Positions 32,601 to 41,595 are shown, numbered from the stretch's first letter. The stretch: DNA of 64,000 nucleotides from Amphiura filiformis (GCF_039555335.1 NC_092629.1:27676775-27740774), one strand, 5' to 3'. Numbers and translations: made by a program. The notes: generated by a model from the sequence alone, not told the origin.

Positions 32601-34610
32601 GTTTAGGTAGTAAAGACATAGCATACACAATTTAAGTAAAATCCTTTCACTCTAAATAATAATAAAAAAAAAAAAATAGCTGTAAAAATGCCTATTTTTA
32701 CAAATAACTGTAACATGCCAAGAGACGCCTTTTTCAACAGCTTTTAATTTTTTTATGGATCCTTATAGAAATTCATGTGACCTGTTTCCCAAAATGGTGC
32801 AGTAAACCAATCAAAAAAACAGAAAGAGGCATTATGAATTATAAGTTAACAGATCAAAAAAAGGAGTTAAAAGTTTGCCTCGCGTATGTTACTATTGTCT
32901 GTCAAACCTTTGATTGATTTTGAAGTCCCTCAGTTTTTTTATAAACAAAGACTTGAAGCATAAACTAAAGGGTAAATCTATTGTAAATAACTTCATTTCT
33001 CCATATTATAATCAATTTGTAAGTGGCTGCCATCTTTTTTGAACATATAACAATTTTAAAATTTTTCTTGAAATGTCTGTCAAATAGTAACATACGCAAG
33101 ACGGTGCTGTAATTCCTGCTAAACTAGGGTGATACAGCTAATTATGCTACATGACATAGCATTTAGCTCCACCTAGCTTTGTGGCACTATCACTTTGTGA
33201 GGAGAAGCTTTTTGATGACACAATCCATTGTTAAGTGTTGTCTGTCAAACATTTGTACGCTAAGTTTGTACATAAGATTTGTATGTGTCTGTCAAAAGTA
33301 ACATACCCAATACGTTTAAAAAAATTAAAAATCACTGGATGTTCACATTATGATGATAGTTTAGAGTTTATAAAAGTGTTTTAAAACATGTGATTTATAA
33401 ACTGCATGTGATCTTTATTCAATTTCCCATCTTGAACTACTGTTTTGCCAAATTATTATTCTGTATGTTACATTTGACAGACATCTTGCGTATGTTATGG
33501 CTTGACAGACACACATATTTTATTTATAACAATTTATCCTCCTTATTGTAATATTTGGACACATTTTTTCCACAATCAGTTGCTGTAGGTCCTACACCTA
33601 AATAACCACAAAATACCTTATGTAATACTTTATAAATTTTTATTTGATTGCAGAAAATCATCAAAATTGTGTCTGTCAAATATAACGCACGCAAGGGCTA
33701 GAAAATTAAATTTGTGAAGTAAATGGTCTATAACTTATCTTTCTTTTAGTGTATTATGAGCGATATATGTGCATACTATAATTTAAACCTGGTTGGAGAC
33801 CAAAAGAAAAGAGCTGGAAAAATAATTGTGTGTTACACTTTTATGACACCTTAGCTTATTTTGAGCCATATTCATAACCAATTTTCTCTTTTTGTTCCAC
33901 TTCATGACCACAGTTGATCAGCCAGCATCAAGAACAGTTCATAGCCATGCTTAATGAGCCACCTAGCGAGGGAGGCGGCACCGGTACTGGGGGTCAAGAA
34001 CCAGCGGGTCAAGGTATGGGTGGTATGCAAGGAGCACCCCCTGGTACTATGGCACTTCACGTTACACCGCAAGAAAAAGAAGCCATTGAAAGGGTGAGTC
34101 AGTTTTTTATGAAACCACTTGTGTAGTGGTGAAATGTCACTAAAAATGTGAGTCTAACACCTTCATTTTTTCTTGGAATTGTACAACAAGAACTAGGTTA
34201 TTGTGAGTGATTTGAACAGATTCATTTTATATTTCAGCATGCTACTTTCTTTGATGAATGGACATGAGATTGTAATATTGTGATTATTTCAAAATTAATA
34301 TTTCAAGTTAATTTTACAGTGTATCTCCACACAATTAGATGACAATTAATTAAAAGAATCACAAAAGGCAGCCTTTTGAGATGTGAGAGTATGTGATACA
34401 GCTGACGATGTGTTTGACATATGTATCTATTTGCATTGATTGGTCTTGTCAGTTGGAACTTTCATTTTTCATGTTCTTATATCTTTTCTCTTTCAGCTCA
34501 AAGCTCTAGGCTATCCAGAAGAGTTAGTAATACAAGCATATTTCGCATGTGAAAAGAATGAGAATCTGGCGGCTAATTTTCTGTTAACACAAGACCCAGA
34601 CGACCAGTAG
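17583..34610 (+). CDS. RAD23: RAD23 UV excision repair protein, nine exons
   Basis: RAD23 binds XPC to stabilise DNA damage recognition and shuttles ubiquitinated proteins to the 26S proteasome. Exons: 17583-17648, 25073-25151, 27644-27723, 28690-28883, 29487-29672, 30893-31067, 31345-31493, 33914-34093, 34497-34610, all with GT/AG introns. The product would be about 407 residues, usual for the family. UBL is residues 1-75 ([35 protein letters not shown]). A Pro/Ala/Thr linker follows, then UBA1 ([24 protein letters not shown]) at about 156-200, a Gly/Thr linker, the XPC-binding domain ([20 protein letters not shown]), and C-terminal UBA2 ([20 protein letters not shown]). The start ATG is chosen because it opens [10 protein letters not shown] directly. 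Exon lengths sum to 1,223, one short of a whole number of codons; the deficit is in exon 5, which also shows TGA in frame. Sequencing error, a broken allele or a pseudogene are all possible, but conserved introns and an otherwise open frame favour a real gene. Confidence 0.95.
17874..18720. mobile_element. 847-bp TIR element in RAD23 intron 1
   Basis: Ends CAGTAGTCGTCCCAACCCC and the inverse of CAGTATAGTCCCAACCCC. The inverted match extends about 65 bp (CAAAATTGG, GAATTCTCC, CCAAATAGTGAGAA). ATAAAA lies at both flanks. The interior has a tandem doublet of GCATCGTAAAGAGCGGATC at about 18,048-18,086. No coding sequence is seen and the superfamily is unclear. Confidence 0.75.
18741..19730. repeat. 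Rearranged repeat fragments in RAD23 intron 1
   Basis: CAGTACGGGCG..CACAGACTTTTTAC near 18,753 recurs inverted at about 19,684-19,730 (CTCTGTGCGC, GCCCGTACTG). AAAGTCCGGT..AAGGAA(G/T)TCCCGTTAT occurs in direct orientation at about 18,857 and 19,649. This looks like remnants of one or more inverted-repeat transposons; no complete element could be bounded. Confidence 0.35.
18955..19030. promoter_or_regulatory. CRE-like and NRF-1-like sites in intron 1
   Basis: GGCGCAAGCGCAG (NRF-1-like) is followed about 25 bases later by ATGACGTCACC (a full CRE palindrome) in a locally CpG-bearing stretch. This could be an intronic promoter or enhancer, or chance within repeat debris. Confidence 0.25.
20607..21276 (+). 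mobile_element. tRNA-derived SINE, split by a nested MITE
   Basis: The head is tRNA-like: A box GGCTCAGTGGTTACGGCC, anticodon-arm-like TTGGACTCATAATCCGA, a long variable arm (GAGCTTGCTCG, leucine/serine type), B box GGGTTCGATTCCCC. The body includes GCGCCCTTGGGCAAGGCGC. The tail resumes after the insertion with GTAAAGCGCTTTGAGG and ATAAAGCGCTATATAAAT, a common animal SINE end. Without the insertion it is about 290 bp. Confidence 0.85.
20846..21220. mobile_element. MITE with TTGCCCTCAA inverted ends, inside the SINE
   Basis: The left end reads GGCCTAAAAAAAAAA then TTGTTGTGTTGCCCTCAA; the right end is the inverse (TTGAGGGCAACACAACAA, T-run, GGCC). Long A/T homopolymers sit inside. The element interrupts the SINE body, so it is younger than the SINE insertion. 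Relatives are at 46,038-46,316 (complete) and about 29,726 (one end). Confidence 0.8.
21450..22384. mobile_element. 935-bp TIR element with reiterated CTTTGCCACC
   Basis: It begins CCGTAAACCGGGGCTAC and ends with GTACCCCCGGTTTACGG, flanked by TA (21,448-21,449 and 22,385-22,386). The motif GGGGC/GTAACTTTGCCACCC recurs about eight times inside, in both orientations. No transposase is seen. The TA duplication fits Tc1/mariner-like or another TA-targeting superfamily. Confidence 0.8.
23074..24179. mobile_element. Decayed Tc1/mariner-superfamily element
   Basis: The ends are CAGGGTGTAACAATAAA and its inverse (TTTTATTGTTACACCCTG), flanked by TA on both sides. Imperfect inverted similarity extends about 200 bp inward (GGGCCACTTTTG). 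On the - strand, 23,682-23,458 encodes a fragment with [10 protein letters not shown]-like sequence ([15 protein letters not shown]), the familiar linker of IS630/mariner-type helix-turn-helix transposases. The DDE/DDD catalytic part is absent, so the element is a deletion derivative. Confidence 0.75.
24200..24429. mobile_element. 230-bp Harbinger-type MITE
   Basis: Starts GGGCTCATATTGAAAT and ends with ATTTCAAAAAGAGCCC, flanked by TTA at 24,197-24,199 and 24,430-24,432. The 3-bp TTA duplication and GGG end suggest PIF/Harbinger. It sits 20 bases after the mariner-type element. Confidence 0.75.
25073..25151 (+). CDS. RAD23: RAD23 exon 2 (UBL core)
   Basis: Reads [20 protein letters not shown] then QKLIYAG, the central UBL. 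The acceptor is TTTTACAG and the donor GTAGGT at phase 1. Confidence 0.97.
26202..26684. mobile_element. hAT-type MITE with 8-bp duplication, intron 2
   Basis: The TIR CAGGGCATAATTTAG is inverted at the right end. The flanks carry a perfect 8-bp duplication CCCAGAAC (26,194-26,201 and 26,685-26,692). The CAGGG start and 8-bp duplication are hallmarks of hAT. The interior repeats GCGATGC/GCAAAAT motifs; no transposase. Confidence 0.88.
27557..27584. repeat. Short hairpin repeat, copy 1
   Basis: GAGCTACAGCACCATTGGTG followed by CTCTTGTT contains the hairpin GAGCACC/GGTGCTC-like core. The inverse sequence recurs at 36,117-36,144. It may be the 3' end of a dispersed element (a hairpin near a terminus recalls Helitrons), but no second boundary is seen. 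Confidence 0.4.
27644..27723 (+). CDS. RAD23: RAD23 exon 3 (end of UBL)
   Basis: Reads (G)[20 protein letters not shown] then VVMVTK, the UBL C-terminal half with the conserved [12 protein letters not shown] signature. The acceptor is GTGTGCAG and the donor GTAAGT at phase 0. Confidence 0.97.
28690..28883 (+). CDS. RAD23: RAD23 exon 4 (Pro/Ala/Thr linker)
   Basis: Begins [18 protein letters not shown] and ends in a Thr-rich run ([11 protein letters not shown]). This low-complexity flexible linker between UBL and UBA1 is typical of the family. The donor GTGAGA is at phase 2. The bottom strand also stays open here, but only as a shadow of the biased composition. Confidence 0.95.
29031..29367. 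mobile_element. 337-bp TIR element in intron 4
   Basis: The ends are CAGGCCTTGCCGT and the inverse (ACGGCAAGGCCTG); CTAGT lies close to both ends, an imperfect target duplication. GGCGAGTGG and (T)CACTCGC(C/T) repeat inside in both orientations. It is probably hAT-like from the CAG terminus. No coding sequence. Confidence 0.7.
29487..29672 (+). CDS. RAD23: RAD23 exon 5 (UBA1), frame interrupted
   Basis: Reads [20 protein letters not shown], then [20 protein letters not shown], then IVRRH, stop, ASFNNP in one frame; DRAVEYLMT follows in another. The family reads ..[16 protein letters not shown].. here. The exon is 186 nt where phase requires 187. Thus there is one missing base just after the AACAACCC codons and a disturbed codon where Arg is expected. 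The acceptor TTTCAG and donor GTAAGC are intact. Confidence 0.9.
29726..29785. mobile_element. One end of a TTGCCCTCAA-type MITE, intron 5
   Basis: GGCCAAATAAAAGTGTTTG then TTTGTCCTCAATCGCC matches the left ends of the elements at 20,846 and 46,038. A T-run follows, but no inverse end was found, so the copy is probably truncated. Confidence 0.5.
30150..30815. repeat. Foldback repeat F, one copy split by an insertion
   Basis: 30,150-30,170 plus 30,738-30,815 form one copy of the repeat arrayed at 37.8-39.2 kb: CCATTTGAAATT..ACACCCTGTGTGGAAGAT, GTCTTCCACAGGGGGT, GGATTTCAACTGGAAT. The break at AATT holds the element at 30,171-30,733. Confidence 0.7.
30171..30733. mobile_element. 563-bp TIR element nested in repeat F
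   Basis: Perfect 32-bp inverted ends begin GAATACCTGAGTGGAAGAAG and continue GGCCCAACTCCA. AATT flanks both sides (30,167-30,170 and 30,734-30,737). The GGGCCCAACTCCA motif recurs inside at 30,371 and, as a back-to-back pair, at about 30,575-30,600. No coding sequence. The host repeat F fixes the insertion point. Confidence 0.82.
30893..31067 (+). CDS. RAD23: RAD23 exon 6 (Gly/Thr linker)
   Basis: Begins [20 protein letters not shown], continuing the SIPD..DEP motif after UBA1, then a Gly6 run and about twelve Gly-Thr dipeptides. The donor GTAAGC is at phase 1. Confidence 0.95.
30980..31066 (+). repeat. Coding hexanucleotide repeat (GGAACN)n
   Basis: GGAACT/GGAACA/GGGACG units encode a poly(Gly-Thr) tract in the RAD23 linker. 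The repeat is imperfect at third positions, suggesting some age, but it remains prone to length change. Confidence 0.85.
31345..31493 (+). CDS. RAD23: RAD23 exon 7 (XPC-binding domain)
   Basis: Reads [20 protein letters not shown] then [20 protein letters not shown] and PQLLQ, the STI1-like XPC-binding helices. The acceptor is TTTCTAG and the donor GTGAGT at phase 0. Confidence 0.97.
31815..32000. repeat. Small inverted-repeat element in intron 7
   Basis: TTTGCAACCATAATGGGCTG at about 31,839 is inverted at about 31,967-31,998 (GGCCCATTACGTTTGCAAA). The interior holds CTAACCCTAACCCTAAA. A related fragment is near 12,418-12,455 (CTGCAACTATAACGGG). A non-autonomous element is likely. Confidence 0.45.
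32147..33868. mobile_element. 1.7-kb TIR element filling intron 7
   Basis: Ends TGGCTCAAAATATGCTAAGG and its inverse, flanked by TA (32,145-32,146 and 33,869-33,870). A roughly 360-bp segment is tandemly duplicated inside (about 32,165-32,510 and 32,515-32,870). GTCTGTCAAA recurs at least seven times in both orientations, usually next to TAACATACGCAAG-like sequence. No transposase. The right end lies 45 bp before RAD23 exon 8. Confidence 0.8.
33914..34093 (+). CDS. RAD23: RAD23 exon 8 (end of XPC-binding domain, linker)
   Basis: Reads [16 protein letters not shown], a Gly-rich linker ([20 protein letters not shown]), then [12 protein letters not shown] leading into UBA2. The acceptor is CCACAG and the donor GTGAGT at phase 0. 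Confidence 0.97.
34497..34610 (+). CDS. RAD23: RAD23 exon 9 (UBA2 and stop)
   Basis: Reads [20 protein letters not shown] then [17 protein letters not shown] and TAG. This is the C-terminal UBA that protects RAD23 itself from proteasomal degradation in studied species. Confidence 0.97.
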   Translation, partial: LKALGYPEELVIQAYFACEKNENLAANFLLTQDPDDQ

Positions 34611-35545
34611 CATTAGAACAACATGATAGTATTTGAACCAATCCTGTACTACAGCGAGCAAGAAACCTCTCCTATCCTTATATGTATGCTATAGGCATCT
34701 ACACTATTTTGCAAAGACCTATCGCACTGGCCGACCGATCTTATAGAAGCACGCCTGCGATGTTACATGAGATTGATCGCGAATGAGGTGCCGATGTGAT
34801 GATGATGTGATTCAATTAGCTAATCAGAACCCGACTTTGTGTTAACGCCATAAACCGCGCCAAATCGGGCAGTGCGAAAGATCTTTGTAAAATGCTGTTA
34901 CCACAGGGACTGCCATTTGCAGGAGAGCATTAAATAGCTCTTCTGGAGCCTTCAAAGAGAGCTGTTTAGAGCATTTATAATAGAATGTAAGGAGAATGGT
35001 TAACCAAGGAGAGTTAAAAATCACTCTCCTATATCAGATTTATGGAGATCAGAAGTGGAGAGCAATTGCTCTCGCTCTCCTCAAAAGGCAGTCCCTGTAA
35101 CCTGCAGCTCTTGGGCCACTTTGGACATCTGCTTAGAGTTTGTAAGTGGCAAAGTCCTTGTAAAAAGTAGAACATGTACAACATTTCAGTTGATTCAAAA
35201 ATGGAATTTATGAAGTTGTGCATAATTCCAGTTATTATATTGCCCCCATAGGCTACATTTCTGTCTGTACACAGACAAAAAATACAAATTGGTCAATGTC
35301 TTTGTTAAACGACCGAATCTGCTAGAACATTATGCACATGAACATTATGTAGTCCTAGGTTTCTGATGGTTAAAAATCTTTTTTGATTAAGTGGGGGATG
35401 AGGCTGTGGATCACGAAGTTTTCCTTTAAGGTGAAAACAATTTGCTCCTTATTCCAGAATAATACAGAAATAATGTTTTAAATGAAAAAAAATATGATCT
35501 TGTTTTCATTTTAAAGGTTCATGATATCAAATCCAGTAGTAAAAG
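34611..35545 (+). other. RAD23 3' flank, 3' UTR extent unknown
   Basis: Non-coding sequence following the RAD23 stop. I see no unambiguous poly(A) signal close to the stop, so the transcript end cannot be placed. Confidence 0.4.
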
Positions 35546-35736
35546 CAGGGTTGCCAAACCTCGATTTGGTAGCCCAATTGGGCGACTTTTGAAGATTTCC
35601 GCGACTTTTGACAATTTCCTGTCCCATTCAAACCAATGGTTAAGAAAAAATTTGGGCGACTTTTCAAAAGAGAAAAATTGGCCGACTTTTCGATTATTTG
35701 ACCCGCGATTCGGGCTGAAATCTTTTGGCAACCCTG
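35546..35736. mobile_element. 191-bp hAT MITE with 8-bp duplication
   Basis: CAGGGTTGCCAAA at the left and its near inverse (TTTGGCAACCCTG) at the right, with perfect AGTAAAAG duplications at 35,538-35,545 and 35,737-35,744. GGGCGACTTTT recurs inside. The clean duplication suggests a relatively recent insertion. Confidence 0.93.
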
Positions 35737-35744
35737 AGTAAAAG

Positions 35745-37819
35745 ATGGTATATTTACTCAAGTTTTCATTGACGTTTCTATGATTATCTTGATAATGATC
35801 TTGCTAAACACAATATACTTCTATTGTGCTTGTACTACATATAATGCTACATATGTACCAGTCTCAGCTGGATAGTCCTTATAGTTACTTGGCAAATTAA
35901 CTTTGCATAATTGGGCGTAAATGTAATTTACATCCTTGCTTTCAGTTTTCCACTTCGCTAACTCCAGCCTAATTGGAGTTCGCAGATCCAAACGCCGCCA
36001 ATTGCAACAAAGTGGTCAATTACGAAAAATGTGATAATTGTGGAAAAAAAAAATTATCTTTGAAGACACAGTCAGGTTTCTTGCACCCTGAGGTAGCCAT
36101 GGCAAACCACAATTATAACAAGAGCACCAATGGCGCTGTGGCTCTGTGCTTTTTGGTGACAGCGAATGTCGAATTATAAAAATTCCTTGACCTGTGGCAA
36201 TATGTGACGTGTCATGTCAAAAGGAGTCACTTTCGGGCAGGTTATCAATTTAGAGGTTTTTACATATCTGAAATAAAGAGATATTTTGCTGCACAATGCC
36301 GTTTTCCCCAATGAAATCGGACATTCCTAAGCGAAGATATTGAGTTCGTAAGTTATGGTATTATAAAATTGGAAATTGAGATATCAGCCTTTAAAAGTAT
36401 TATTGACAATGTTGAGAGTAGTAATTACTTTGAAAAATGTCTCAAAAAATACAAGATACAACGGAAGTTATATTCCGGTCTGAAACTATCAGACAATATT
36501 TTTAACATTAATAACATCATAAATTCGCAACAAACCCAAATTGTGAAAAAAAATGACCCCGGCAGATTTTGGCTATTTCTCCATTTATGATCCTGCCCAA
36601 AAGTGTCTCCTTTTGACATGACACGTCACATATTTGACAGTAGTAGATTAGAGTAATATTGGCAATGTTTAGGCTCACAGCAGCTGACAGGCGTATCCCA
36701 TCATGCTTTGTGGTACCATAATCAGGGGTAAATGATTTGCGCGAAAAAAATAGCCAATTGCGCTGAAAAACGTAGCAAATTGCGCAGAAATGCGCGAAAA
36801 AAACGGCCAATTGCTGCAGAACTTTTGCACATAAAACACACATAAAAGACACATGAAGAAAAAAAACATGTCAAAATATGAAATTATATACCGTGTCATG
36901 CAGATTATATTGTTTAGCATGATATCTAAATCACACAATTTGTGGCAAGTTTTGATCATTGTAGGCATTTTGGTGGCCATTTTGAAAAGTGCCCTCTATC
37001 TGGAGTTTCCCACCATTTGAGCATTAACACTTTTTACATGCTTCAAAGTATAAAAAAACACTTTCAAATCATATTCCCAGTGATTTGGTCACAGAATGCA
37101 TGATCGGATACTCTTCAGCTGCTGTGGGTTAGGATGTGGAAAACAAATTGATTGTTTGGTTAGGGTTCGTTGACTGTCCGCAGCTCAGACCCCCCTTTGT
37201 GAGGCTTTTTGAGGTCAAAACAAGGCTCTTACATTTAAAATGGAGATATTTTTAATGTGAAACGTGAAATATCTGTATCCCCTGTAAAACCCTTAAAGAG
37301 ATTTTAACCTCCATGACAAGGCAAAAGTTCACAAGTCTGCATTAAACTAGCTTGACATTTGATTTCTAATAATTTGTGTGGAATGGGTGTGTTCTTAATA
37401 CCCAGGGTCTAAAAGACCATGCTCCATATTTATACACAGGCTTAGTTGAACTTTGTATGTGGTCATTGTAATGCGAGAGGTCAGAGTTCAAAATGTTCCC
37501 ATTTGGGTTTTTTTATTATAATACTAAAATGAGCTCAGTGTTTTGTTTGCATCATAAAATGATACAGTAAATGTGTAAATTCATTTGCTGTTAAGATATA
37601 GCGTGAAATTTTTGCAGGGGTTAATTTTTGCACTTTTCTTGGTTGAACAGGCAGCCGCAAATTTTTAACACCGCAAAAATATTTATTACACACTGGTACT
37701 GAATGTGAATAAATTTGGAAATCGCGAAAAATCAATCCAGTGAAAATATCCCACTTTACACACAAGACAAATTTTTAACGCCGCAAAAATGTCTGGGTTT
37801 AGCTAGAAGAGATTAGACC
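35745..37819. other. Intergenic, no gene seen
   Basis: AT-rich sequence with an AATAAA at 36,272 and the hairpin repeat at 36,117. GACACGTCACATAT-type sequence is inverted between about 36,200 and 36,630 (TGTGACGTGTCATGTCAAAA and its complement), which suggests a further, roughly 430-bp, inverted-repeat element. Fragments with CGCAAAAAT motifs lie at 37,570-37,790. Confidence 0.45.
36117..36144. repeat. Short hairpin repeat, copy 2
   Basis: AACAAGAGCACCAATGGCGC then TGTGGCTC, the inverse of 27,557-27,584 with two changes. Confidence 0.4.
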
Positions 37820-39165
37820 CTAACAGGGAGTGTGAATTTCAAATGGAATCACCCATTCAGTGTCGTCTGCTCGAAATTGGGCTATTTCAGTTGAAATCCA
37901 TACACCCCCTATGGAAGACATAACCTTAATCTCCCACACAGGGGTTGTAGACTGTAAATGGAGTAACCCATTCAGGTTACCCCAAATGAAATTCACACCC
38001 GCTGTGTGGAAGATTAAGGTCATGTCTTGGAGGGGTCCATCTTTTGGTCTAATCTGTTTGGTTTTATAACCACACATTGAGCTATTCCAGTTGAAATCCA
38101 CACACTGTATGGAAGATGTGTCCTTAATCTCCCAAACATGGGGTTTTGAATTTCAAATGGGGTTGCCCAAATTGGGTGACTCTATTTGAAATTTACAGTA
38201 CACCCCTTGTGTAGGAGCTGTCTTCCCTAGTAAAAAATGCAGTATACATAAATTAAAAACATTTCTCAATCTCTTGGCTCTCAAAATAAAGTTGAACTGC
38301 CTTTTCACTTGCAAATTAGTTTTTGTAATACAAAGTACCCACTGGTAATCAATATAAGCAGATACAGTAATTTTAGGTAGAAAGGCAGAGGGAAGCTTGC
38401 AGCATGTTTAAAATCCATGCCATTCCAGTTGAAATCCATGCACCCCCTGTGGACGACATGACCTTAATCTCCCACACAGGGCATGTGAATTTCAAAAAAG
38501 TGTAGGAGATTAAGTTCATGTCTTCCACAGGGGGTGTATGGAGGTCAACTAGAAAAGCCTAGTTAAGGTGCTTTCGCTTCTTTTGAACCGATGTTTTTTG
38601 TAAAAAATCCTGAAAAATTATCGAACAATTCAATACAATGAATACTGTAGGATAAATTCTGAAGAAAAGGGATATATGACAATACTGCAATAACAGTGGG
38701 ATATTCCAGTTGAAAGCCACACTACCCCTGTGGAAGATTATGGAAATATCTTCCACAGAGGGAGTATGTTTTTTAAATGTAATTGGTAGGGGTTATTCAT
38801 TTTGAAACTTGTACTCCTCCTGTACAGTAAAACCTCATTATAACGAAATCTGATACAAGAAAAACCCTGTTATAAAGAAGTATTTTTCCAGAACCAAGAT
38901 ACAAAATTCTTTTGTTATTTATTGTTTTTACAACCCTGATATAATGAAATTTTGGATATAAAGAACTAATTTCTCTGTCCCTGACAACTTCGTTATAGCG
39001 AATTTCCACTGTATTATGGCTTTACCTATATCTTCCACAACTGGAGTGAGTATTTCAAATTTAAGTTAACCAACTATCTTTTCTATTTGAAACTCATGTT
39101 CCCTCTGTGAAATACTATAGCTAAATCTTCCACGGGGGTAGTGTGGATTTTAAATGGAATAGTAC
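37820..39165. repeat. Array of foldback repeat F
   Basis: At least five diverged copies, in both orientations, of a unit holding CCAGTTGAAATCCA(C/T)AC, CCCCTGTGGAAGA, CCTTAATCTCCCACACAGGG and GTGAATTTCAAATGGA. Half-units are mutually complementary (GTGGAAGA../TCTTCCAC), so each can fold back. A split copy lies in RAD23 intron 5. Confidence 0.75.
38825..39011. mobile_element. 187-bp pogo/Tigger-like MITE
   Basis: The left end CAGTAAAACCTCATTATAAC and right end GTTATAGCGAATTTCCACTG are inverted, flanked by TA (38,823-38,824 and 39,012-39,013). CAGT..CCTC.TTATAACG is the classic pogo/Tigger terminus. It sits inside the F array. Confidence 0.85.
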
Positions 39166-39169
39166 AATG

Positions 39170-40390
39170 TTGATATCTTGTTCAAAGATCAAGGAGTTTA
39201 AAAAGAGGATTGGTATCGAGAAAGATTATATCATTTAAGATTCCTTATCAAGACTTTAGCTTTGCTCTTCATGCAGCTTAATTAAAGTTTATTAAAATTA
39301 ATTAATACAAAAATTATGGAAATAGCATGCTAAAAGTGAAGATTACAGTATCTACATGCTACTGTGTAAACTTGAAGTGTGCATTCCTTTTTTGAACTCC
39401 TTGATATTGAAGTGTGCATTCCTTTTTTTGAACTCCTTGATCTTGAAGTAAATTAAATACTTGTATTATTTCATGGGAGTGTTCCATAGCTACTTGTAAA
39501 TGCACTTGTATTCTGATACAAATTGGGTAACAAATATGCGGAGTAACAGAGTTCATGTTTGGTAAAATGATTAGTTTTATTAAAAATGCTGATACTTTTC
39601 AAAGGTTGTTATTTCAACAACAAAAGAGAGAGAGAGGTAACAGTAACCATGGTAACACTACAATTGACCTTATCAATAAATCCCATAAGCCTTTGCTGGT
39701 AGATCTGTGATGTTGTCACGCCGATGCGCGCATCGTTACTACGCACTTCACAACTTCAAATGTGCAGTAATGCTATTCGCTATAAAACGATGTGCACATC
39801 GGCGTAATGTCAAATGATGACATCTCAAGTCTACCCCAACTTAGGCTTGACCAAAAAGGTCAATAGCATGTTGTTATTTGGGGAAAAATATTCTGTCAAG
39901 TTTTAGGGTGGGTAAAAGTGGTAATCTAAGTCTAACAGCATATCTGAAAATTTAAGACCTGTGAGTGCATTGGTTATAATTATTTCAAAGTAGTCTGTGC
40001 AGTGGAAAAATAATTATTTGGGTAGGGTTTCCTGACTGACCGTATCTCGGGACTCCAGACCCAAAAAATGTTGAGCCTTCTGGAAGCAAACCATGCATAT
40101 AAAACTGCAATGTCGCAGCTAACCAACCCTCCGCATCGCTCATGGATTGGCTGTTTGTTGGCATTTTTCTAGAAATAACTTCCTAACAGCATGATTTTGT
40201 CAATTAATGGTGTCCGAGACAGAGATGGATGAATATTTTCAGCTTTATCTTTTGCGACTGATCGACCCTACTTTTTGAGTGGTGTGCAACCGTAACCAAA
40301 CAACTATTTTTCCACTGCTGTATGAAATAAACTAGTGTGATATAATCTGCATTTAGGTCCATATACTATGAGAAGTTATTCATATGTATT
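39170..40390. other. Intergenic, no gene seen
   Basis: Contains a 38-bp near-perfect tandem doublet at about 39,370-39,445 (TTGAAGTGTGCATTCCTTTT, TTGAACTCCTTGAT). Otherwise no recognisable gene or element. Confidence 0.45.
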
Positions 40391-40394
40391 TAAA

Positions 40395-40805
40395 TATAAT
40401 GAACTAGTGATGCAGCGTCACTGATGGAGACTTGGTGCCCCAAATCTGAAGACTCGCGCTACTGTTCTGTAAATGAACCATAGTCATGTGTATTATAATG
40501 AACCAGTGGTGTAGCGTCACTCATGGGGGCACGGGGAGGTTTGGTGCCCCCAATCCGATGACTCTTTGCTACGCTTCTGTAAATGAACCATATTCAAGTG
40601 TATTATAATGAATCAGTGAGGTAGCGTCACTGATGGGGGCTCAGCGAGGCTCTGTGCCCCCAATCTGATGACACGCGCTACTCTTCTGTAAATTAACCAT
40701 ATTCATGTGTATTATAATGAACCAGTGAGGAAGCGTCATCGGATGGGGGCTCGGAGAGACTCAGTGCCCCCAATCTGATGACTCTTGCTACGATTCTACA
40801 ATGAA
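40395..40805. repeat. Tandem repeat, about 105-bp unit, four copies
   Basis: Each unit has GTAGCGTCACTGATGGGG, GGTGCCCCCAATCTGATGAC, GCTACTCTTCTGTAAATGAA and TGTGTATTATAATGAACCAG. Copies differ by about one base in ten. Confidence 0.85.
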
Positions 40806-40809
40806 CCAT

Positions 40810-41340
40810 ATGAATAAGAAAAAAGATCAATCACCTAAAACAGCATAAAATGTTCCAAAGTCAAAAACTTTCTTATAATTGATCTTAATAACTCTTTAAT
40901 GTCATTTGCATTAATGTTCTTTATGTTACTTTGTGTTAATAAGGAGAAATAATAATATGCATTAAGGTGTTTATAGCCACTTTGTTTTGCTCACTCATTT
41001 ATTCAGGTCTGGTATAGTATACTGCACACAAGTATTCAGTATACATAAAACAAAAGCAATATCTTAATGACACTCAACCTAAATTACCAAATAAAGTAAT
41101 CAATAGGTAGATCATTTTGTTTTGCGTATTTTGATAAGCATTCGGCACCATTACATACCAATTTGAATGGAAAAAGAGAGCATTATCAAAAGTCACAAAA
41201 TTTGGGATTTTGGTATAATTTGTGAAAATAAAGTTGTAATCTGCCGAATGAGGTGTCAAAATAATTTATAGCCGTTTTGTTTCGCTCACTCTTAACCAGG
41301 AATTTTTACACAAAAGCCCCAAATCAAGGATGAGTGCTAT
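40810..41340. other. Intergenic with direct 30-bp repeats
   Basis: TTATAGCC(A/G)(C/T)TTTGTTT(T/C)GCTCACTC occurs at 40,978 and 41,267 in direct orientation and may mark the ends of a duplicated or inserted segment. No gene. Confidence 0.4.
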
Positions 41341-41595
41341 AGTTTACACGTAGTTGAATGCGGATCCATCCCCGCATTCTCTTGGTCGGGCTGACGTCAC
41401 AAAGGGGAAATAGCCTTGTAAAACCAGTGTGCGATGTGCAGTTCCCTTTCTCGAGCTGGTTGCTATGCGCGCGCTTGTGCAAAGGGGGACGAAGGGGACA
41501 ATGTTCCCGGATGTCCGAGCGAGTGAATACAACTCTTTGTGCAGCGGTGGACACTTTTAGGAGCATAAAGCCGACTAGCTGTAAATACCTGTTTT
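41340..41595. promoter_or_regulatory. CpG-richer stretch with a CRE-like site
   Basis: Locally GC- and CpG-rich sequence (CGCGCGC, CCCGGATGTCCGAGCGAG) with GCTGACGTCACAAAG, a cAMP-response-element palindrome. Open frames exist on both strands but match nothing I know. This could be a promoter or an unrecognised 5' exon. Confidence 0.25.
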
